Positions 27,797-37,676 of a DNA stretch of 43,402 nt are shown here, in pieces. The DNA comes from Holophagaceae bacterium (GTDB lineage Bacteria; Acidobacteriota; Holophagae; Holophagales; Holophagaceae), in the NCBI GenBank assembly GCA_025361205.1, contig JANYAS010000131.1, forward strand, positions 1 through 43,402, in the 5' to 3' direction. Both the position numbers and the translations under genes were made by a program. Under the pieces are notes generated by a model that made no database searches, was not told the origin of the DNA, and saw only the letters and a list, made by a program, of their open reading frames with translations. Each line of letters opens with the position of its first letter. The first letter of the stretch is position 1.

Positions 27797-29121
27797 GCCA
27801 GACGCAGCCTGAATACTTCGGCGAGGTGGCCTGCGGGAGTGGGGATCTCCAGATCGGCGTAGTATTCGCACCGGGCCACGAGATCGCCCAGGACGGCAAA
27901 CACCCCCGCCAGCACCGGGTTCCAGCCCGCGCAGAGGGCCGGAACAACGAACCCGAGCAGCACCCGCAGGCCCCCGGACACCAGCCGGAGGGGCCGCTCC
28001 CGTTGGCTGAAGAAACGCTGCCGGTGGAGCGTAAGTCCCAGCTTCAGCAGGCCCATCGCCAGGGCCAGCGGCCAGATCCGGGCGAGCAGGCCCAGGAGGT
28101 AGAGGCCGTTGAACAGCACGTGGGCGCTGTGCAGGTTCCAGGGACCGGTCCGGAGGGCCACCCGGTAGATGCGGTCGATGGCAAAGAGGGACACGAAGCC
28201 GAGAACGGCTACCGAGCCACCCACAGCGCGACCAGGAAGGACGCCCAGGAGGTGCAGCCCGCCCAGGCCCATGAAGGCCGAAGTGAGCACGATTTCCCGG
28301 CTCAGCCAGCTGGTGGCCACATTCAATCCCGCGCGCCAGGCCCGCGAGGGCCGCCCCAGGTGCAAGCCCCCCAAGGCCATGACGGCGATGCCCGAGCCAA
28401 GGAATACCCAGGGGGACAGGGTGGGTCCACCCAGCAGGGAGGCCCCCAGCCAGGCCGCCAGCACCGCGAAGACAGTGGTGAAGACCACGAGGCTCCACTC
28501 GCCCCGGAGGGTGATCTTGGGCTCGGGCATCGTGAGCACCTGGTCCAGGAAGCGCACCAGCAAAGCCTCCGGAGGCGCGGCGCCGAGGTTGGGACCCGCG
28601 GCGCGCCGCAGGGGCACGATGCGGATTCCAGGCCGAGTGGAAGACGGTGGCAGGCCCGGAAACTGGGGATCCGGCGCGGGCTCCCGGACCTCGCAGCCCA
28701 GGGCCGCCACGGGGCAGCGGGCCACGCAGGCGGGCTCCAGGCCCTGCTCCAGACGACTGGGACAGAACGTACACTTCTCCACCGTACCTGTGGCGGTCAC
28801 GAACCGGGGGGCATCGTGGGGGCAGGCCCAGGTGCAGTAGCGGCAGCCCATGCAGCGGTCCCCGTGGAGGGTCACCGCGCCCGTGGCTGGGTCCTGGGTG
28901 TAGGCCTGGGCCGGGCAGTTCAGCAGGCAGGCCGGCGCGTCGCAGTGGTGGCAGGCCAGGGACAGGCTGAACCCCGGCAGGTCGGGATGGTGGAAGGGAT
29001 TGAAGGCCGGCACCCGCCGCCAGGGGGCGGCCTGCTGGGCGCGGTTCTCCATCCAGCAGCCCACCACACAGGCTTCACAGCCCGTGCAGCGGTTGGGGTC
29101 GAAGGTGAACCGGAACGCCAT
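27769..29121 (-). CDS. Fused DmsB-DmsC-like iron-sulfur / membrane anchor subunit
   Basis: A 450-residue protein combining two usual subunits. Residues 1-190 carry four cysteine clusters ([41 protein letters not shown] with a distant CVARCP), typical of DmsB-like proteins with four [4Fe-4S] clusters. Residues 235-430 have about eight hydrophobic helices in the manner of the DmsC anchor that exchanges electrons with quinol. The gene starts in an ATGA overlap with the catalytic subunit gene, so the two are translationally coupled. The fusion leaves the Fe-S part and the anchor on one chain; DmsC starts with a cytoplasmic-side Met-rich joint (VLTMPEPK). Confidence 0.86.
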   Translation of the reverse strand: MAFRFTFDPNRCTGCEACVVGCWMENRAQQAAPWRRVPAFNPFHHPDLPGFSLSLACHHCDAPACLLNCPAQAYTQDPATGAVTLHGDRCMGCRYCTWACPHDAPRFVTATGTVEKCTFCPSRLEQGLEPACVARCPVAALGCEVREPAPDPQFPGLPPSSTRPGIRIVPLRRAAGPNLGAAPPEALLVRFLDQVLTMPEPKITLRGEWSLVVFTTVFAVLAAWLGASLLGGPTLSPWVFLGSGIAVMALGGLHLGRPSRAWRAGLNVATSWLSREIVLTSAFMGLGGLHLLGVLPGRAVGGSVAVLGFVSLFAIDRIYRVALRTGPWNLHSAHVLFNGLYLLGLLARIWPLALAMGLLKLGLTLHRQRFFSQRERPLRLVSGGLRVLLGFVVPALCAGWNPVLAGVFAVLGDLVARCEYYADLEIPTPAGHLAEVFRLRLAQARPPSAT

Positions 29122-31151
29122 CAGGCACGCTCCACATCGACGCGGTTGTCGTGGAAGGCCGCCCCGTGGCCCATGTCCGTTTCGCGCCCTGCGGACAGCA
29201 GGTTCACGGAACCGCCGTCCTCGGCGCCCCAGCCGTTGAAGGCCGCCACCACCCCCGGGCGCAGGCCGAAATCCACGGTCAGCGGCAGGCACAGCTCGCC
29301 CCGGTCGTTGAAGACCCGCACCCGATCGCCCACTTGAAGGTTTCGGGCCGCGGCATCCTCCGGCCCCATGCACAGGGTCGGCCCCGGATCGAGGGCGCGA
29401 ATCACCAACAGCCGCAGAAACTGGCTGTGGATGCCGTTCTTCGTGTTGGGTGTGAGGAACTGCAGGGGGAATCGTCCCGACGCAGGCCCCTCCACCGATT
29501 CGTGATAGGTCGGAAGTTCGTCCACGCCCCAGCGGGTCTTCGCCTCGGAGCTCACCAGTTCCACCTTGCCGGAGGGCGTGGTGAAGCAGCCATCGGCAAA
29601 GGCCACTTCCTCGGTCCCGGGCGCCAGTACCGGTCCCACCCGCAGGTCGTCCAGAGTGATGCCCAGAGGGTCCAGCCGCGCCTGCATCCAGGCCTCCACG
29701 CCCACATCGCCGGGCGCGGGGAGGATGGCTCCCAGGTCCTCGGCGGATAGGCCCAGGCGCGGGCCCAGGGCTCGGTAGAGGTCCGTCTCCGGCAGCACTT
29801 CGCCGGGCGGTTCGATGACTTTTTGGCGCAGCTGGAGGTAGGCATGCCAGTAGGCGCCAATGACGTCCGACTGTTCGAAGAGGCTCTTGCTGGGCAGCAC
29901 CAGATCCGCCTCGCGGGCCGTGTCGGTGAGGCGCTCATCCACCACCACCCGGAAGGCCAGTCGGCGGAAGGCCTCGCGCACGGTCTTGGTATCGGGATTC
30001 TGGGAGAGGGGGTTGCCCCGCTCCACCCAAGCCACCCGCAACGGCGGATCCTGCTGCGCCAGCATGTCCCGGCCCAGCCGCGCGGTGCTGACGGACACCC
30101 GCACCACGCCGTCCGGGGTCTCGGGCGGGTAGAAATCCAGGGGGTCCTTCACGGCCCCGAAGACCTGGGTGGCGAGGTTGGCGTAGACCCATCCCGCCCC
30201 CGGGCGGCCCAGGTTGCCGGTGATGACTGGCAGGGCCTGCATGGCCCGGAGGGTCTGGCCCGAATTGGTGTAGCGCTGCATGCCGAAGCCCACGCAGACC
30301 GTCATGGGGTGGATGCGCCCCATGTCCTCGGCGAGACGCCTGATCTGACGCTCCGGGACGCCTGTGGCCGCTGCCGTGCGTTCGGGTGTCCACGCGGACA
30401 CCGAGGCGGCGAAAGCCTCGTAGCCCCCCACGTGGCTGGCGATGAAGGCCCGGTCCACCTCCCCGGCGGCGATGATGAGGTGGGCCAGGCCCAGGGCGAG
30501 GGCCCCGTCGGTGCCGGGCCGGGGCTGGAGGAGGACGTGGGCCCGCTCAGAACTCTGGGTGCGCCGGGGATCGATGACCACCAGCCGGGCCCCGGCCGCA
30601 AGGGCCTGCTCGATGAAGGGCATCTGATGGAGGTTGGTCTCGGCCGGGTTCTTTCCCCAGAGGACGATGAGGCGGGCCTGGGCGAGATCCCAGGGGGCGC
30701 TCTGGCGGTTGTCCCCGAAGGTGAGCCGGGCGGCTTCCAGGCCCGCCGGCCAGCAGAGGTCGCCGTAGGTGGTGGTGCAGCCGCCGAAGGCGCGCCAGAA
30801 GGCCAGGCCCCGGCCGTTCAACAGCCCCTTGGTGCCGCTGGCAGAGTAGTAGAACAGGCTCTGCGGGCCGTATTCCGTCCTCGCGGCCAGAAAGGCCTCG
30901 GCGATCAGGTCCAGGGCCGCGTCCCAGGAGACGCGCTCGAAGCCCTTGGGGGTGCGGCGCAGGGGGTGCAGCAGCCGCTCCGGGCTGTAGACCCGCTCGA
31001 GGTAGCTGAGCCCCTTCAAACACGGGCCTTCCGGCGTGGCGAGGTTGCCGGGGTGGGCGTCGATGGCCGTGAGGCGCCCGTTCTCCACCGTCACCCGCAG
31101 GGCGCAGGTGCTGGTGCAGTTGCGGGGACAGGCGGTGGTGAAGCGGGCCAT
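29121..31151 (-). CDS. Molybdopterin oxidoreductase catalytic subunit, DmsA-like, without Tat leader
   Basis: A 676-residue molybdenum/tungsten bis-MGD enzyme. C8, C12, C16 and C44 (CPRNCTSTC, then GPCLKG) bind one [4Fe-4S] cluster. VLWGKNPAETN, VVIDPRRTQSS and the C-terminal molydopterin-binding LQFLTPNTKNGIHSQF are family hallmarks. There is no twin-Arg signal: the protein begins five residues before the first Fe-S region, so it is probably cytoplasmic, unlike typical DmsA. Together with the fused DmsBC it forms a complete quinol-linked reductase or oxidase. The substrate (sulfoxide, polysulfide, other) cannot be assigned. No TorD/DmsD-type chaperone gene is adjacent. Confidence 0.86.
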   Translation of the reverse strand: MARFTTACPRNCTSTCALRVTVENGRLTAIDAHPGNLATPEGPCLKGLSYLERVYSPERLLHPLRRTPKGFERVSWDAALDLIAEAFLAARTEYGPQSLFYYSASGTKGLLNGRGLAFWRAFGGCTTTYGDLCWPAGLEAARLTFGDNRQSAPWDLAQARLIVLWGKNPAETNLHQMPFIEQALAAGARLVVIDPRRTQSSERAHVLLQPRPGTDGALALGLAHLIIAAGEVDRAFIASHVGGYEAFAASVSAWTPERTAAATGVPERQIRRLAEDMGRIHPMTVCVGFGMQRYTNSGQTLRAMQALPVITGNLGRPGAGWVYANLATQVFGAVKDPLDFYPPETPDGVVRVSVSTARLGRDMLAQQDPPLRVAWVERGNPLSQNPDTKTVREAFRRLAFRVVVDERLTDTAREADLVLPSKSLFEQSDVIGAYWHAYLQLRQKVIEPPGEVLPETDLYRALGPRLGLSAEDLGAILPAPGDVGVEAWMQARLDPLGITLDDLRVGPVLAPGTEEVAFADGCFTTPSGKVELVSSEAKTRWGVDELPTYHESVEGPASGRFPLQFLTPNTKNGIHSQFLRLLVIRALDPGPTLCMGPEDAAARNLQVGDRVRVFNDRGELCLPLTVDFGLRPGVVAAFNGWGAEDGGSVNLLSAGRETDMGHGAAFHDNRVDVERA

Positions 31152-31280
31152 GATCCTTGCAGTTTAGGGCGGCTGCGAGCCCGGCCCGGGGCATTGTGAT
31201 CAAGGCCCCAGGGGCCTCCCAGACGGTAAGCCGTCGTAATAAAACAACCCTTCTCGAAAATGGCGTGAACGGCATAAGCG

Positions 31281-31334
31281 GCCGTAACGGAATGGCGAAT
31301 TCATCCAAGGTTATTCCGTAACGGCCCCTAAGCT
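31281..31334 (+). promoter_or_regulatory. Inverted repeat and -10 box before the thrE-like gene
   Basis: GCCGTAACGGAAT (31281-31293) and ATTCCGTAACGGC (31313-31325) are inverted around GGCGAATTCATCCAAGGTT with one mismatched base pair. TAAGCT (31329-31334) follows and lies 5 bases before ATG 31340. This looks like an operator overlapping the promoter, with transcription starting at the ATG. Confidence 0.5.
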
Positions 31335-31339
31335 GAGGC

Positions 31340-32584
31340 ATGGACCTTCCGCCCCTTCCGCCCCAGACGCCGGGTCAGACTTCGCCTCCCGAGGAGGTGG
31401 CCCTGTGCCTGGAACTGGGCCAGGCCTTCCAGGCCTATGGCATTCCCGCCCACCGCTTCGAGGACGCGCTGGCCCGCATCTCGGCGCGCCTGGGCCTTGA
31501 CGGCCAGTTCTTCGCCCTGCCCACGGCCTTCTTCGCCTCCCTGGGGAAGGACGGCCACCACTGGACGTTCATCCAGCGCAGCCCTTCCGGCGACGTGGAC
31601 CTGGCCAAGCTATCGGACCTGCAGGACACGACAGATGCCCTCATCGAGGGCCGCACCTCCGCTGCCGAGGCCCGGGACCGGGTGCGGGTGATCCTCGCCG
31701 CGCCCGACCGCTGGAGCGCCCCCCTCACGGTGCTCTGCTTCGGACTGGGCTCGGCTCCTGCGGCCATGTTTTTTGGCGGCGGCTGGCGCGAGATGGCCCT
31801 CACGGCCCTGCTTGGTTCCCTGGTGGGCTTGATGACCGTGCTCCTGGGCCGGCGCCCAGGCTTGGCCCGACTGGCCTACCCGGTGGCGGGCACGCTGGTG
31901 GGTTTCCTGGCCCTCGTGGCCGCCTACCGGTTTCCCCATGTGTCGCCCCATGTGCTTACCCTGGGGGGCCTCATCGTCCTCCTGCCGGGCCTGCGCCTGG
32001 TGGTGTCCATGAACGAACTGGCCACGGGCAACCTGGTGGCGGGCACGGCCCGCCTGGTGGACACGGGCATGACGTTCCTCTCCTTGGGCTTTGGCGTGGC
32101 CCTGGGGCAGCGGCTCGCCGCCTCCCTGCTGGACCGGGCCCTGCAAGGCACGCCCCTGCCCCTGCCAGCTTGGACCCTCCTGCCGACCCTGCTCCTGGCG
32201 GCGGTGGCCTTCGTGGTGATCTTCAAGGCCCGATCTTCGGACCTGCCCGCGATCTTTGCGGGCTGCGCCCTGGCCTTCTATGGCACCCGGCAGGGCGCGG
32301 CCCTGCTGGGCCCCCAGTTCGGGGTGGGCCTGGGCGCCTTCGCCCTCGGGGTCGGCAGCAACCTCTACACGCGCATCAGCCGCCGCCCCTCGGTGGTAAC
32401 CCTGCTGCCAGGGTTGATGGTGCTGGTGCCGGGAGCCCTCGGCTTCAAGGGCCTCGAATTCATCATCCAGAAGCAGCTGGTGGTGGGCCTCGACACAGCT
32501 TTCCAGGCCCTCTTCGTGGCCATCGCCCTGCTCACGGGACTGCTGCTGGCCCAGGCGGCCGTGCAGGCCAGGACGGCCCTATAA
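31340..32584 (+). CDS. ThrE-family threonine/serine exporter-like membrane protein
   Basis: A 414-residue membrane protein. The first 120 residues are the soluble ThrE N-terminal domain (LCLELGQAFQAYGIPAHRFE). About ten membrane helices follow in two blocks (122-265 and 280-410), as in single-chain ThrE exporters. The family exports threonine, serine and small peptides. The start codon is preceded by TAAGCT with a 5-base gap and no Shine-Dalgarno. The last codon overlaps by 6 bases with the convergent protease gene. Confidence 0.86.
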   Translation: MDLPPLPPQTPGQTSPPEEVALCLELGQAFQAYGIPAHRFEDALARISARLGLDGQFFALPTAFFASLGKDGHHWTFIQRSPSGDVDLAKLSDLQDTTDALIEGRTSAAEARDRVRVILAAPDRWSAPLTVLCFGLGSAPAAMFFGGGWREMALTALLGSLVGLMTVLLGRRPGLARLAYPVAGTLVGFLALVAAYRFPHVSPHVLTLGGLIVLLPGLRLVVSMNELATGNLVAGTARLVDTGMTFLSLGFGVALGQRLAASLLDRALQGTPLPLPAWTLLPTLLLAAVAFVVIFKARSSDLPAIFAGCALAFYGTRQGAALLGPQFGVGLGAFALGVGSNLYTRISRRPSVVTLLPGLMVLVPGALGFKGLEFIIQKQLVVGLDTAFQALFVAIALLTGLLLAQAAVQARTAL

Positions 32585-33289
32585 AAGCGAGATGGTCGAG
32601 GCCTCGCCTTTCTCGTGAAGCAGGCGTTCAAGGTCATCCCAAGAGAAGGTGAACCGCCCCTCCAGTCCCCAGGTCGGGCCCCAGGAGTTGACGCCCCACA
32701 CCAGCTTTTTTTCAGCATCCACACCCAACAATTCAAAGGCGTGGCCGCCCCGTAGGATGCCCTTGACCTTCACCACGCCCTTGGCGTTGGGCTGGTCGAA
32801 GCCCTTGTACCAGTTGAGCCCAACCTCCACGGGCCCGAGGTTGGCCAGCGTCTTCAGGACATCGTTCAAGCCGAAGCACCAGCGGTACCCCTTGGCGAAG
32901 CCCATGGCTCGGAGCGCCTTCATCGCGCCGAGCACGGTGGAACCCTTGTCTTCCGGGGGCCAGACCCCCGCAATCGTGTCCACCTTGGACGCCTGGCTGT
33001 AGATCTTGCGGGCCAGGGCTTCCGTGTACCGGCCGCCCTTCTGCCGATAGGGCTCGGTGCAGAGCAGGCCCACGGCGCCATTGCCCGTGCAGGAACCCAA
33101 GGCGCCTTGGGTGAAGGCCTGCACGTTCCGTTCCCAGTTGCGGGTCACGATCTTCGCGCCTTTGGGTAGGGCAACGGGGAAGTCCCGGCTGCGTTCATCG
33201 AAATGCACGTGCCTCCCCAGGCGCCCGCCGTGGATGGAAGGGTGTTCAGGAACCACGCTGATGCGGTGCCGATCTGGCGTAGCGGCCAT
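32579..33289 (-). CDS. Papain-like (C1) cysteine protease
   Basis: A 236-residue C1-family protein. The nucleophile region is ALGSCTGNGAVGLL (Cys about residue 66; papain has Q-x-x-GSCW, and here the Trp is replaced), the His is in GGHAFELLGVD (about 182) and the Asn in NSWGPTWG (about 200). There is no signal peptide or propeptide, so the enzyme would act in the cytoplasm or leave by an unusual route. The RBS GGGAGGG precedes ATG 33289. It is transcribed divergently from clpB. Confidence 0.84.
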   Translation of the reverse strand: MAATPDRHRISVVPEHPSIHGGRLGRHVHFDERSRDFPVALPKGAKIVTRNWERNVQAFTQGALGSCTGNGAVGLLCTEPYRQKGGRYTEALARKIYSQASKVDTIAGVWPPEDKGSTVLGAMKALRAMGFAKGYRWCFGLNDVLKTLANLGPVEVGLNWYKGFDQPNAKGVVKVKGILRGGHAFELLGVDAEKKLVWGVNSWGPTWGLEGRFTFSWDDLERLLHEKGEASTISLL

Positions 33290-33337
33290 GGGGCCCTCCC
33301 GGGTAAGAATTGCGGCTGAGTCTTGACTGATGGGATC

Positions 33338-33365
33338 ATCCTAGTCGGCAGCGTCTGCCTGTCAA
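33338..33365 (-). promoter_or_regulatory. Sigma-70-type promoter for the C1 protease gene
   Basis: Minus strand TTGACA (33365-33360), 16 bases, TAGGAT (33343-33338), giving a leader of about 40 bases. A palindrome CAATGG-N7-CCATTG (33363-33381) overlaps the -35 box and lies between this promoter and clpB. On the other strand TTGACC (33379-33384) could serve clpB. Confidence 0.6.
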
Positions 33366-33433
33366 TGGATGCCAGCCATTGACCAGAAAAAAACGGTAAT
33401 CATTTTGAACCAATCTAAGACGCGAGGTGTCCC

Positions 33434-36007
33434 ATGTCCCTCCTCCCCTTCACCCAGAAAGCCAACGAGGCCGTGGTGGCAGCCCGGCAGCGGGCCATTC
33501 AGGACCAGCATCCGGAACTGGTGCCCCCGCACCTGTTCGGGGCCCTGCTGAGCTCAGAGGCGGGCCTTCGGCCCCTCCTGGAACGGGCCGGTTTATCCCC
33601 GGAATCCATCCATGGACTGGCGGAGGCCGCCGAGGACCTGGTCTCGAAGCTGCCCCGGGCCGTGGGCGGCTCGGAACCCCAGGTGGGCGCCGGGTTCCGC
33701 CACTTCCTGGAAGTGGCCAGCGATACCGGCCGGGGCCTGGGGGATCGCTTCCTGGCCACGGACGCCCTGCTGCTGGCCTTAACCAACGCCCACACGGACG
33801 CCAAGAAGGTGCTGGAGCGCTTTGGCCTGGACCGGAAGACGCTGGAGGCCACCATCCGCGAGGTCCGCAAGGGCTCGCGGGTGGAAGACGAGAAGGCCGA
33901 GGAGAAGTTCGCCAGCCTGGAGAAATACGCCAAGGACTACTCGGCCCTGGCCGCGGCCGGGAAACTGGACCCCGTCATTGGCCGCGACGAGGAGATCCGC
34001 CGCCTCCTGCAGGTGCTCTCCCGGCGCACCAAGAACAACCCGGTGCTCATCGGCGCGCCCGGCGTGGGCAAGACCGCCATCGTCGAAGGCTTGGCCCAGC
34101 GCATCCACAAGAGCGACGTGCCGGAAAGCCTCAAGGGCCTGCGGGTGATGGGCCTGGACATGGGCTCCCTGGTGGCAGGCACCCAGTACCGCGGCCAGTT
34201 CGAAGAACGGCTCAAGGGCGTCATTCAGGAGGTGGAAAAGGCGGAAGGCCAGATTGTGCTCTTCATCGACGAGTTGCACCTGCTGGTGGGCGCGGGCGCG
34301 GTTTCCGGCAGCATGGACGCGGCCAACCTGCTGAAGCCGGCCCTCGCCCGGGGCGAACTGCGCTGCATCGGCGCCACCACCCTGGATGAGTACCGCAAGT
34401 ACATCGAGAAGGATGCCGCGCTGGAACGCCGCTTCCAACCGGTCTTCGTGGAGGAACCCAGTGTGGAGGACTCCATTTCCATTCTGCGCGGCCTGAAGGA
34501 ACGCTACGAGCTGCACCACGGCGTGCGCATCCAGGACGCCGCCCTGGTGGCCGCAGCCCAGCTGAGCCATCGCTACATCGCCGACCGCTTCCTGCCGGAC
34601 AAGGCCGTGGACCTCATGGACGAGGCCGCCAGCGCCGTGCGCATGCAGATCGACAGCCGGCCCGTGGAAATCGACCTCCGGGAACGCCGCGAGATGCAGC
34701 TGCAGCTGGAACGGCATTCCCTCACCAAGGAGAAGGATCCGGCGAGCCGGGCCCGGCTGGCGGACCTGGAGAAGGAACTGGCCGAACTGAACGAGGAACT
34801 GGGAGGGCTCCGGGCGCAGTGGGAGAACGAGAAGAAGGTCATCGAAGGCGCCCGGGGCCTCCAGAGGCGACTGGACGACCTGCGCATCGAGCTGGACCAG
34901 GCCAAGACCAAGGGCGAGTACGAGCGGGCCTCGCGCCTGGAATACGGCGACATCCCGGCCCTGGACAAGCAGCTGGCGGCGGTCCTGCCCAAGGAGAGCG
35001 CCATGCTGCGGCTGGAGGTGGGCGAGCCCGACGTGGCCGCCATCGTGAGCCGCTGGACCGGCATCCCGGTGAGCCGCATCATCGAGGGCGAGGTGGAGAA
35101 ACTGCTGCGCATGGAGTCCCGCCTGCGCGAGCGGGTGGTGGGCCAAGATCCGGCCCTGACGGCCATCTCCGACGCCCTCCGCCGCAACCGTGCGGGCCTG
35201 GGCGATCCCAAGCGACCCATCGGCAGCTTCCTGTTCCTGGGGCCGACCGGTGTGGGCAAGACGGAGGTGGCCCGGGCCCTGGCGGAGTTCCTCTTCGACG
35301 ATGAAAACGCCCTGGTCCGCATCGATATGAGTGAGTTCACCCATGAGGCCGACGCCACCCGGCTCATCGGCGCGGCCCCCGGCTACATCGGCTATGAGGA
35401 GGGCGGCCGCCTCACCGAAGCCATCCGCCGCCGACCCTACGCGGTCATCCTGCTGGACGAGATGGAAAAGGCCCATCCGCGCACCTTCGACCTCTTCCTC
35501 CAGGTGCTGGAGGACGGCCGCCTCACGGATGGCCAAGGCCGCACGGTAAATTTCCGCAACACCGTGGTGCTCATGACCACCAACCTGGGCAGCCAGGCAA
35601 TCTTCGACGCTGGGGGCGATCCCGACAAGGCCGAGGCCGCCGTCCAGGCCGCCCTGCACGCCCACTTCCGCCCCGAGTTCCTCAACCGGCTCGACGAGGT
35701 GGTGGTCTTCCGGTCCCTGGACCGCGAGGACATGAAGGCCGTGGCCCGGATCCAGCTCGGGCGGGTGGAGGCCCTACTCCAGGCCCAGCGCGTGCGCCTG
35801 GAGGTGCCCGAGCCTGCCCTGGCCTGGCTCGCCGAGGCGGGCTTCGACCCCCAGTTCGGCGCCCGCCCTCTCAAGCGCCTCATCCAGCACGTCGTGGTGA
35901 ACCCCCTGTCCCGCCTGGTCCTCCAGGGCCAGCTCCAGCCCGGGGGCCTCGCCCGGCTGGAAATCCACGACGGCCAGCTGCGGGTCGAGGCGGAGGCGGT
36001 GCAGTAG
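33434..36007 (+). CDS. clpB: ATP-dependent disaggregase ClpB
   Basis: A complete 857-residue Hsp100 protein that, with DnaK, pulls proteins out of aggregates. N-domain 1-150, first AAA+ with GAPGVGKT (about 206) and IVLFIDELH (about 275), coiled-coil M domain about 400-525 that marks ClpB rather than ClpA/C, second AAA+ with [14 protein letters not shown] (about 602) and [12 protein letters not shown], and a D2-small C-terminal domain. RBS GAGGTG precedes ATG 33434. Element J begins 4 bases after the stop. No clear heat-shock operator is seen upstream, though the protease/clpB gap is only 144 bases. Confidence 0.96.
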   Translation: MSLLPFTQKANEAVVAARQRAIQDQHPELVPPHLFGALLSSEAGLRPLLERAGLSPESIHGLAEAAEDLVSKLPRAVGGSEPQVGAGFRHFLEVASDTGRGLGDRFLATDALLLALTNAHTDAKKVLERFGLDRKTLEATIREVRKGSRVEDEKAEEKFASLEKYAKDYSALAAAGKLDPVIGRDEEIRRLLQVLSRRTKNNPVLIGAPGVGKTAIVEGLAQRIHKSDVPESLKGLRVMGLDMGSLVAGTQYRGQFEERLKGVIQEVEKAEGQIVLFIDELHLLVGAGAVSGSMDAANLLKPALARGELRCIGATTLDEYRKYIEKDAALERRFQPVFVEEPSVEDSISILRGLKERYELHHGVRIQDAALVAAAQLSHRYIADRFLPDKAVDLMDEAASAVRMQIDSRPVEIDLRERREMQLQLERHSLTKEKDPASRARLADLEKELAELNEELGGLRAQWENEKKVIEGARGLQRRLDDLRIELDQAKTKGEYERASRLEYGDIPALDKQLAAVLPKESAMLRLEVGEPDVAAIVSRWTGIPVSRIIEGEVEKLLRMESRLRERVVGQDPALTAISDALRRNRAGLGDPKRPIGSFLFLGPTGVGKTEVARALAEFLFDDENALVRIDMSEFTHEADATRLIGAAPGYIGYEEGGRLTEAIRRRPYAVILLDEMEKAHPRTFDLFLQVLEDGRLTDGQGRTVNFRNTVVLMTTNLGSQAIFDAGGDPDKAEAAVQAALHAHFRPEFLNRLDEVVVFRSLDREDMKAVARIQLGRVEALLQAQRVRLEVPEPALAWLAEAGFDPQFGARPLKRLIQHVVVNPLSRLVLQGQLQPGGLARLEIHDGQLRVEAEAVQ

Positions 36008-36010
36008 ATC

Positions 36011-36170
36011 AGTCTGGAGGCTGGAGGTACCGCTTCCTGGGCGGCCCGTTGGGCCGCGCCGGGGTTCGCCTTTGGGCCGTTCAAATGGGCCGGCGCCGAC
36101 TAAACCCATGGCGCGCCGCCCGGCGGCGCTACAGGGATCAGTACCTCCAGCCTCCAGCCTCCAGACTGAA
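36011..36170. repeat. Palindromic element J, 7-mer arms (CCTCCAG) around a structured core
   Basis: The left arm AGTCTGGAGGCTGGAGGTAC and the right arm GTACCTCCAGCCTCCAGCCT plus CCAGACT are built from tandem 7-base units. The core between (about 36031-36140) has two 7-bp stems with 3-base loops: GCGGCCC-gtt-GGGCCGC (36041-36057) and GCGCCGC-ccg-GCGGCGC (36113-36129). The core and its spacing recur at element K. It fills most of the 235 bases between clpB and the HD-GYP gene. Confidence 0.9.
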
Positions 36171-36242
36171 GCCTTCAACTCCAGCCCAGAACTTGCCCCC
36201 CGACCCTCCCCGTCCGATGAGGTCCAGGTATTTGGAGTTGGC

Positions 36243-37676
36243 GTGTCTCTTTCTCTCCCCATCCCCATCCTCATCGTGGATGACGAAGCGGATCTGCGGA
36301 ACCTTCTGGTGGAGGCCCTGGAGGATCAGGGCTATGCCGCGGAGGGTGCCGAAGGCGGGGCCCAGGCCCTGGCTCTGGTGCGGGAGAAGCATTTCCCGGT
36401 GATCTTCACGGACCTGAACATGCCCGGCGGCCTGTCGGGGTTGGAGCTGCTGAGGGTCATCCACGAGGAGGACCCCCGGAGCCTGGGCATCCTGATGACC
36501 GGCTACGCCACCACGGAATCCGCCATCCAGGCCCTGAAGCGCGGCGCCTACGATTTCATCCAGAAACCGTTCAAGCTGGCCGAGATCGAGGCCGGGCTGG
36601 AGCGGGCCCTGGAACATTACCGGCTCAAGCGGGAGAACGAGGAATACCAGCAGAACCTGGAACACATGGTGGAGGCCCGCACCCAGGAGATCCTGGGCCT
36701 GAAGAACGACATCGAGCGGCTCTTTGAAGGCTTCGTGAACGCCTCCGTGACCGCCATTGAAGCCCGGGACCCCAGCACCTCCGGCCATTCCAGCCGCGTG
36801 GCGGAGCTGACCGTAGGGCTGGCCGAAGCCGTCAACACCACCCCCAACGGGACCTACGGCGGGCTCTATTTCAACCCGCTCCAAATCCGCGAGATCCGGT
36901 ACGCCAGCCTGCTCCACGACTTCGGGAAGGTGGGGGTCCGGGAACAGGTGCTGGTGAAGGCCAAGAAGATCGAAGGCGAACGGCTGGAGAGCATCTACCA
37001 GCGGCTGCACCAGCGCACCCTGGAGGCCATGCGGGAAGGCATGCTCGATGCCTGGAGCAAGGGCCGCGCCTTCGACCATAACGGCGTGGGCCTCCTCCTG
37101 CGCGAGCAGGAAGAGGAAACGCATCGGCTGATGGAATTGGTGCGGCGCAGCAACGAGCCCACCGTGCTGCCCCAGGAGGTGGCCATGGAGCTGAACCTGT
37201 TGGAGGATCTCACCTTCCAGCACTGGTCCGGGGACCGCCGGAAGCTCATCGAACGCCAGGACATTGATCTGCTGAAGATCAGCAAAGGGAGCCTCTCCGA
37301 CGAAGAACGCGACGAGATCCAGAACCACGTCACCTATACCTATAAATTCCTCAGCCAGATCCCCTGGACGAAGGAGCTGGCGGGCGTGCCTGGGATCGCC
37401 TGGGCTCACCACGAGCGGCTGAATGGCAAAGGGTACCCCCGCCAGCTCCTGGATCAGGACATCCCCGTGCAGAGCAAACTCATGGCCGTAGCCGATGTCT
37501 ATGACGCCCTCACCGCCGCGGACCGTCCTTACAAGGCCGCGGTGAGCGTGGAGCGCAGCCTGGAGATCCTGGATCAAGAGGCCAAGGTGAACCTCCTGGA
37601 TGGCGAAGTACTGCGGATTTTCATCGATGCCAAGATCTACGAACGAACCATCGGCCATGGAAAGGTGGGACCATGA
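36243..37676 (+). CDS. Response regulator with HD-GYP c-di-GMP phosphodiesterase domain
   Basis: A 477-residue protein. The receiver domain, residues 1-125, has the phospho-acceptor in VIFTDLNMPGG (about 56) and the Lys in QKPFK. After a coiled coil, the HD-GYP domain starts near 175: LLHDFGKVGV (His-Asp, about 224) and HHERLNGKGYP (about 388). The Asp usual before GxGYP is Asn here. It probably hydrolyses c-di-GMP under phosphorylation control. GTG 36243 is taken as start because GGAG lies 6 bases upstream and the receiver begins right after; the longer frame upstream is only repeat J read through. ATGA overlap with the next gene. Confidence 0.86.
   Translation: MSLSLPIPILIVDDEADLRNLLVEALEDQGYAAEGAEGGAQALALVREKHFPVIFTDLNMPGGLSGLELLRVIHEEDPRSLGILMTGYATTESAIQALKRGAYDFIQKPFKLAEIEAGLERALEHYRLKRENEEYQQNLEHMVEARTQEILGLKNDIERLFEGFVNASVTAIEARDPSTSGHSSRVAELTVGLAEAVNTTPNGTYGGLYFNPLQIREIRYASLLHDFGKVGVREQVLVKAKKIEGERLESIYQRLHQRTLEAMREGMLDAWSKGRAFDHNGVGLLLREQEEETHRLMELVRRSNEPTVLPQEVAMELNLLEDLTFQHWSGDRRKLIERQDIDLLKISKGSLSDEERDEIQNHVTYTYKFLSQIPWTKELAGVPGIAWAHHERLNGKGYPRQLLDQDIPVQSKLMAVADVYDALTAADRPYKAAVSVERSLEILDQEAKVNLLDGEVLRIFIDAKIYERTIGHGKVGP

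Noticed and set aside
27416..28774. Long minus-strand frame of 452 codons opposite and alongside the dmsBC gene
   Set aside because: Pro/Arg/Gly-rich shadow of high-GC coding sequence; the other frame has four Fe-S motifs and membrane helices.
36072..36242. N-terminal extension of the HD-GYP regulator
   Set aside because: It reads through repeat J and lacks a ribosome-binding site; GTG 36243 with GGAG directly precedes the receiver domain.
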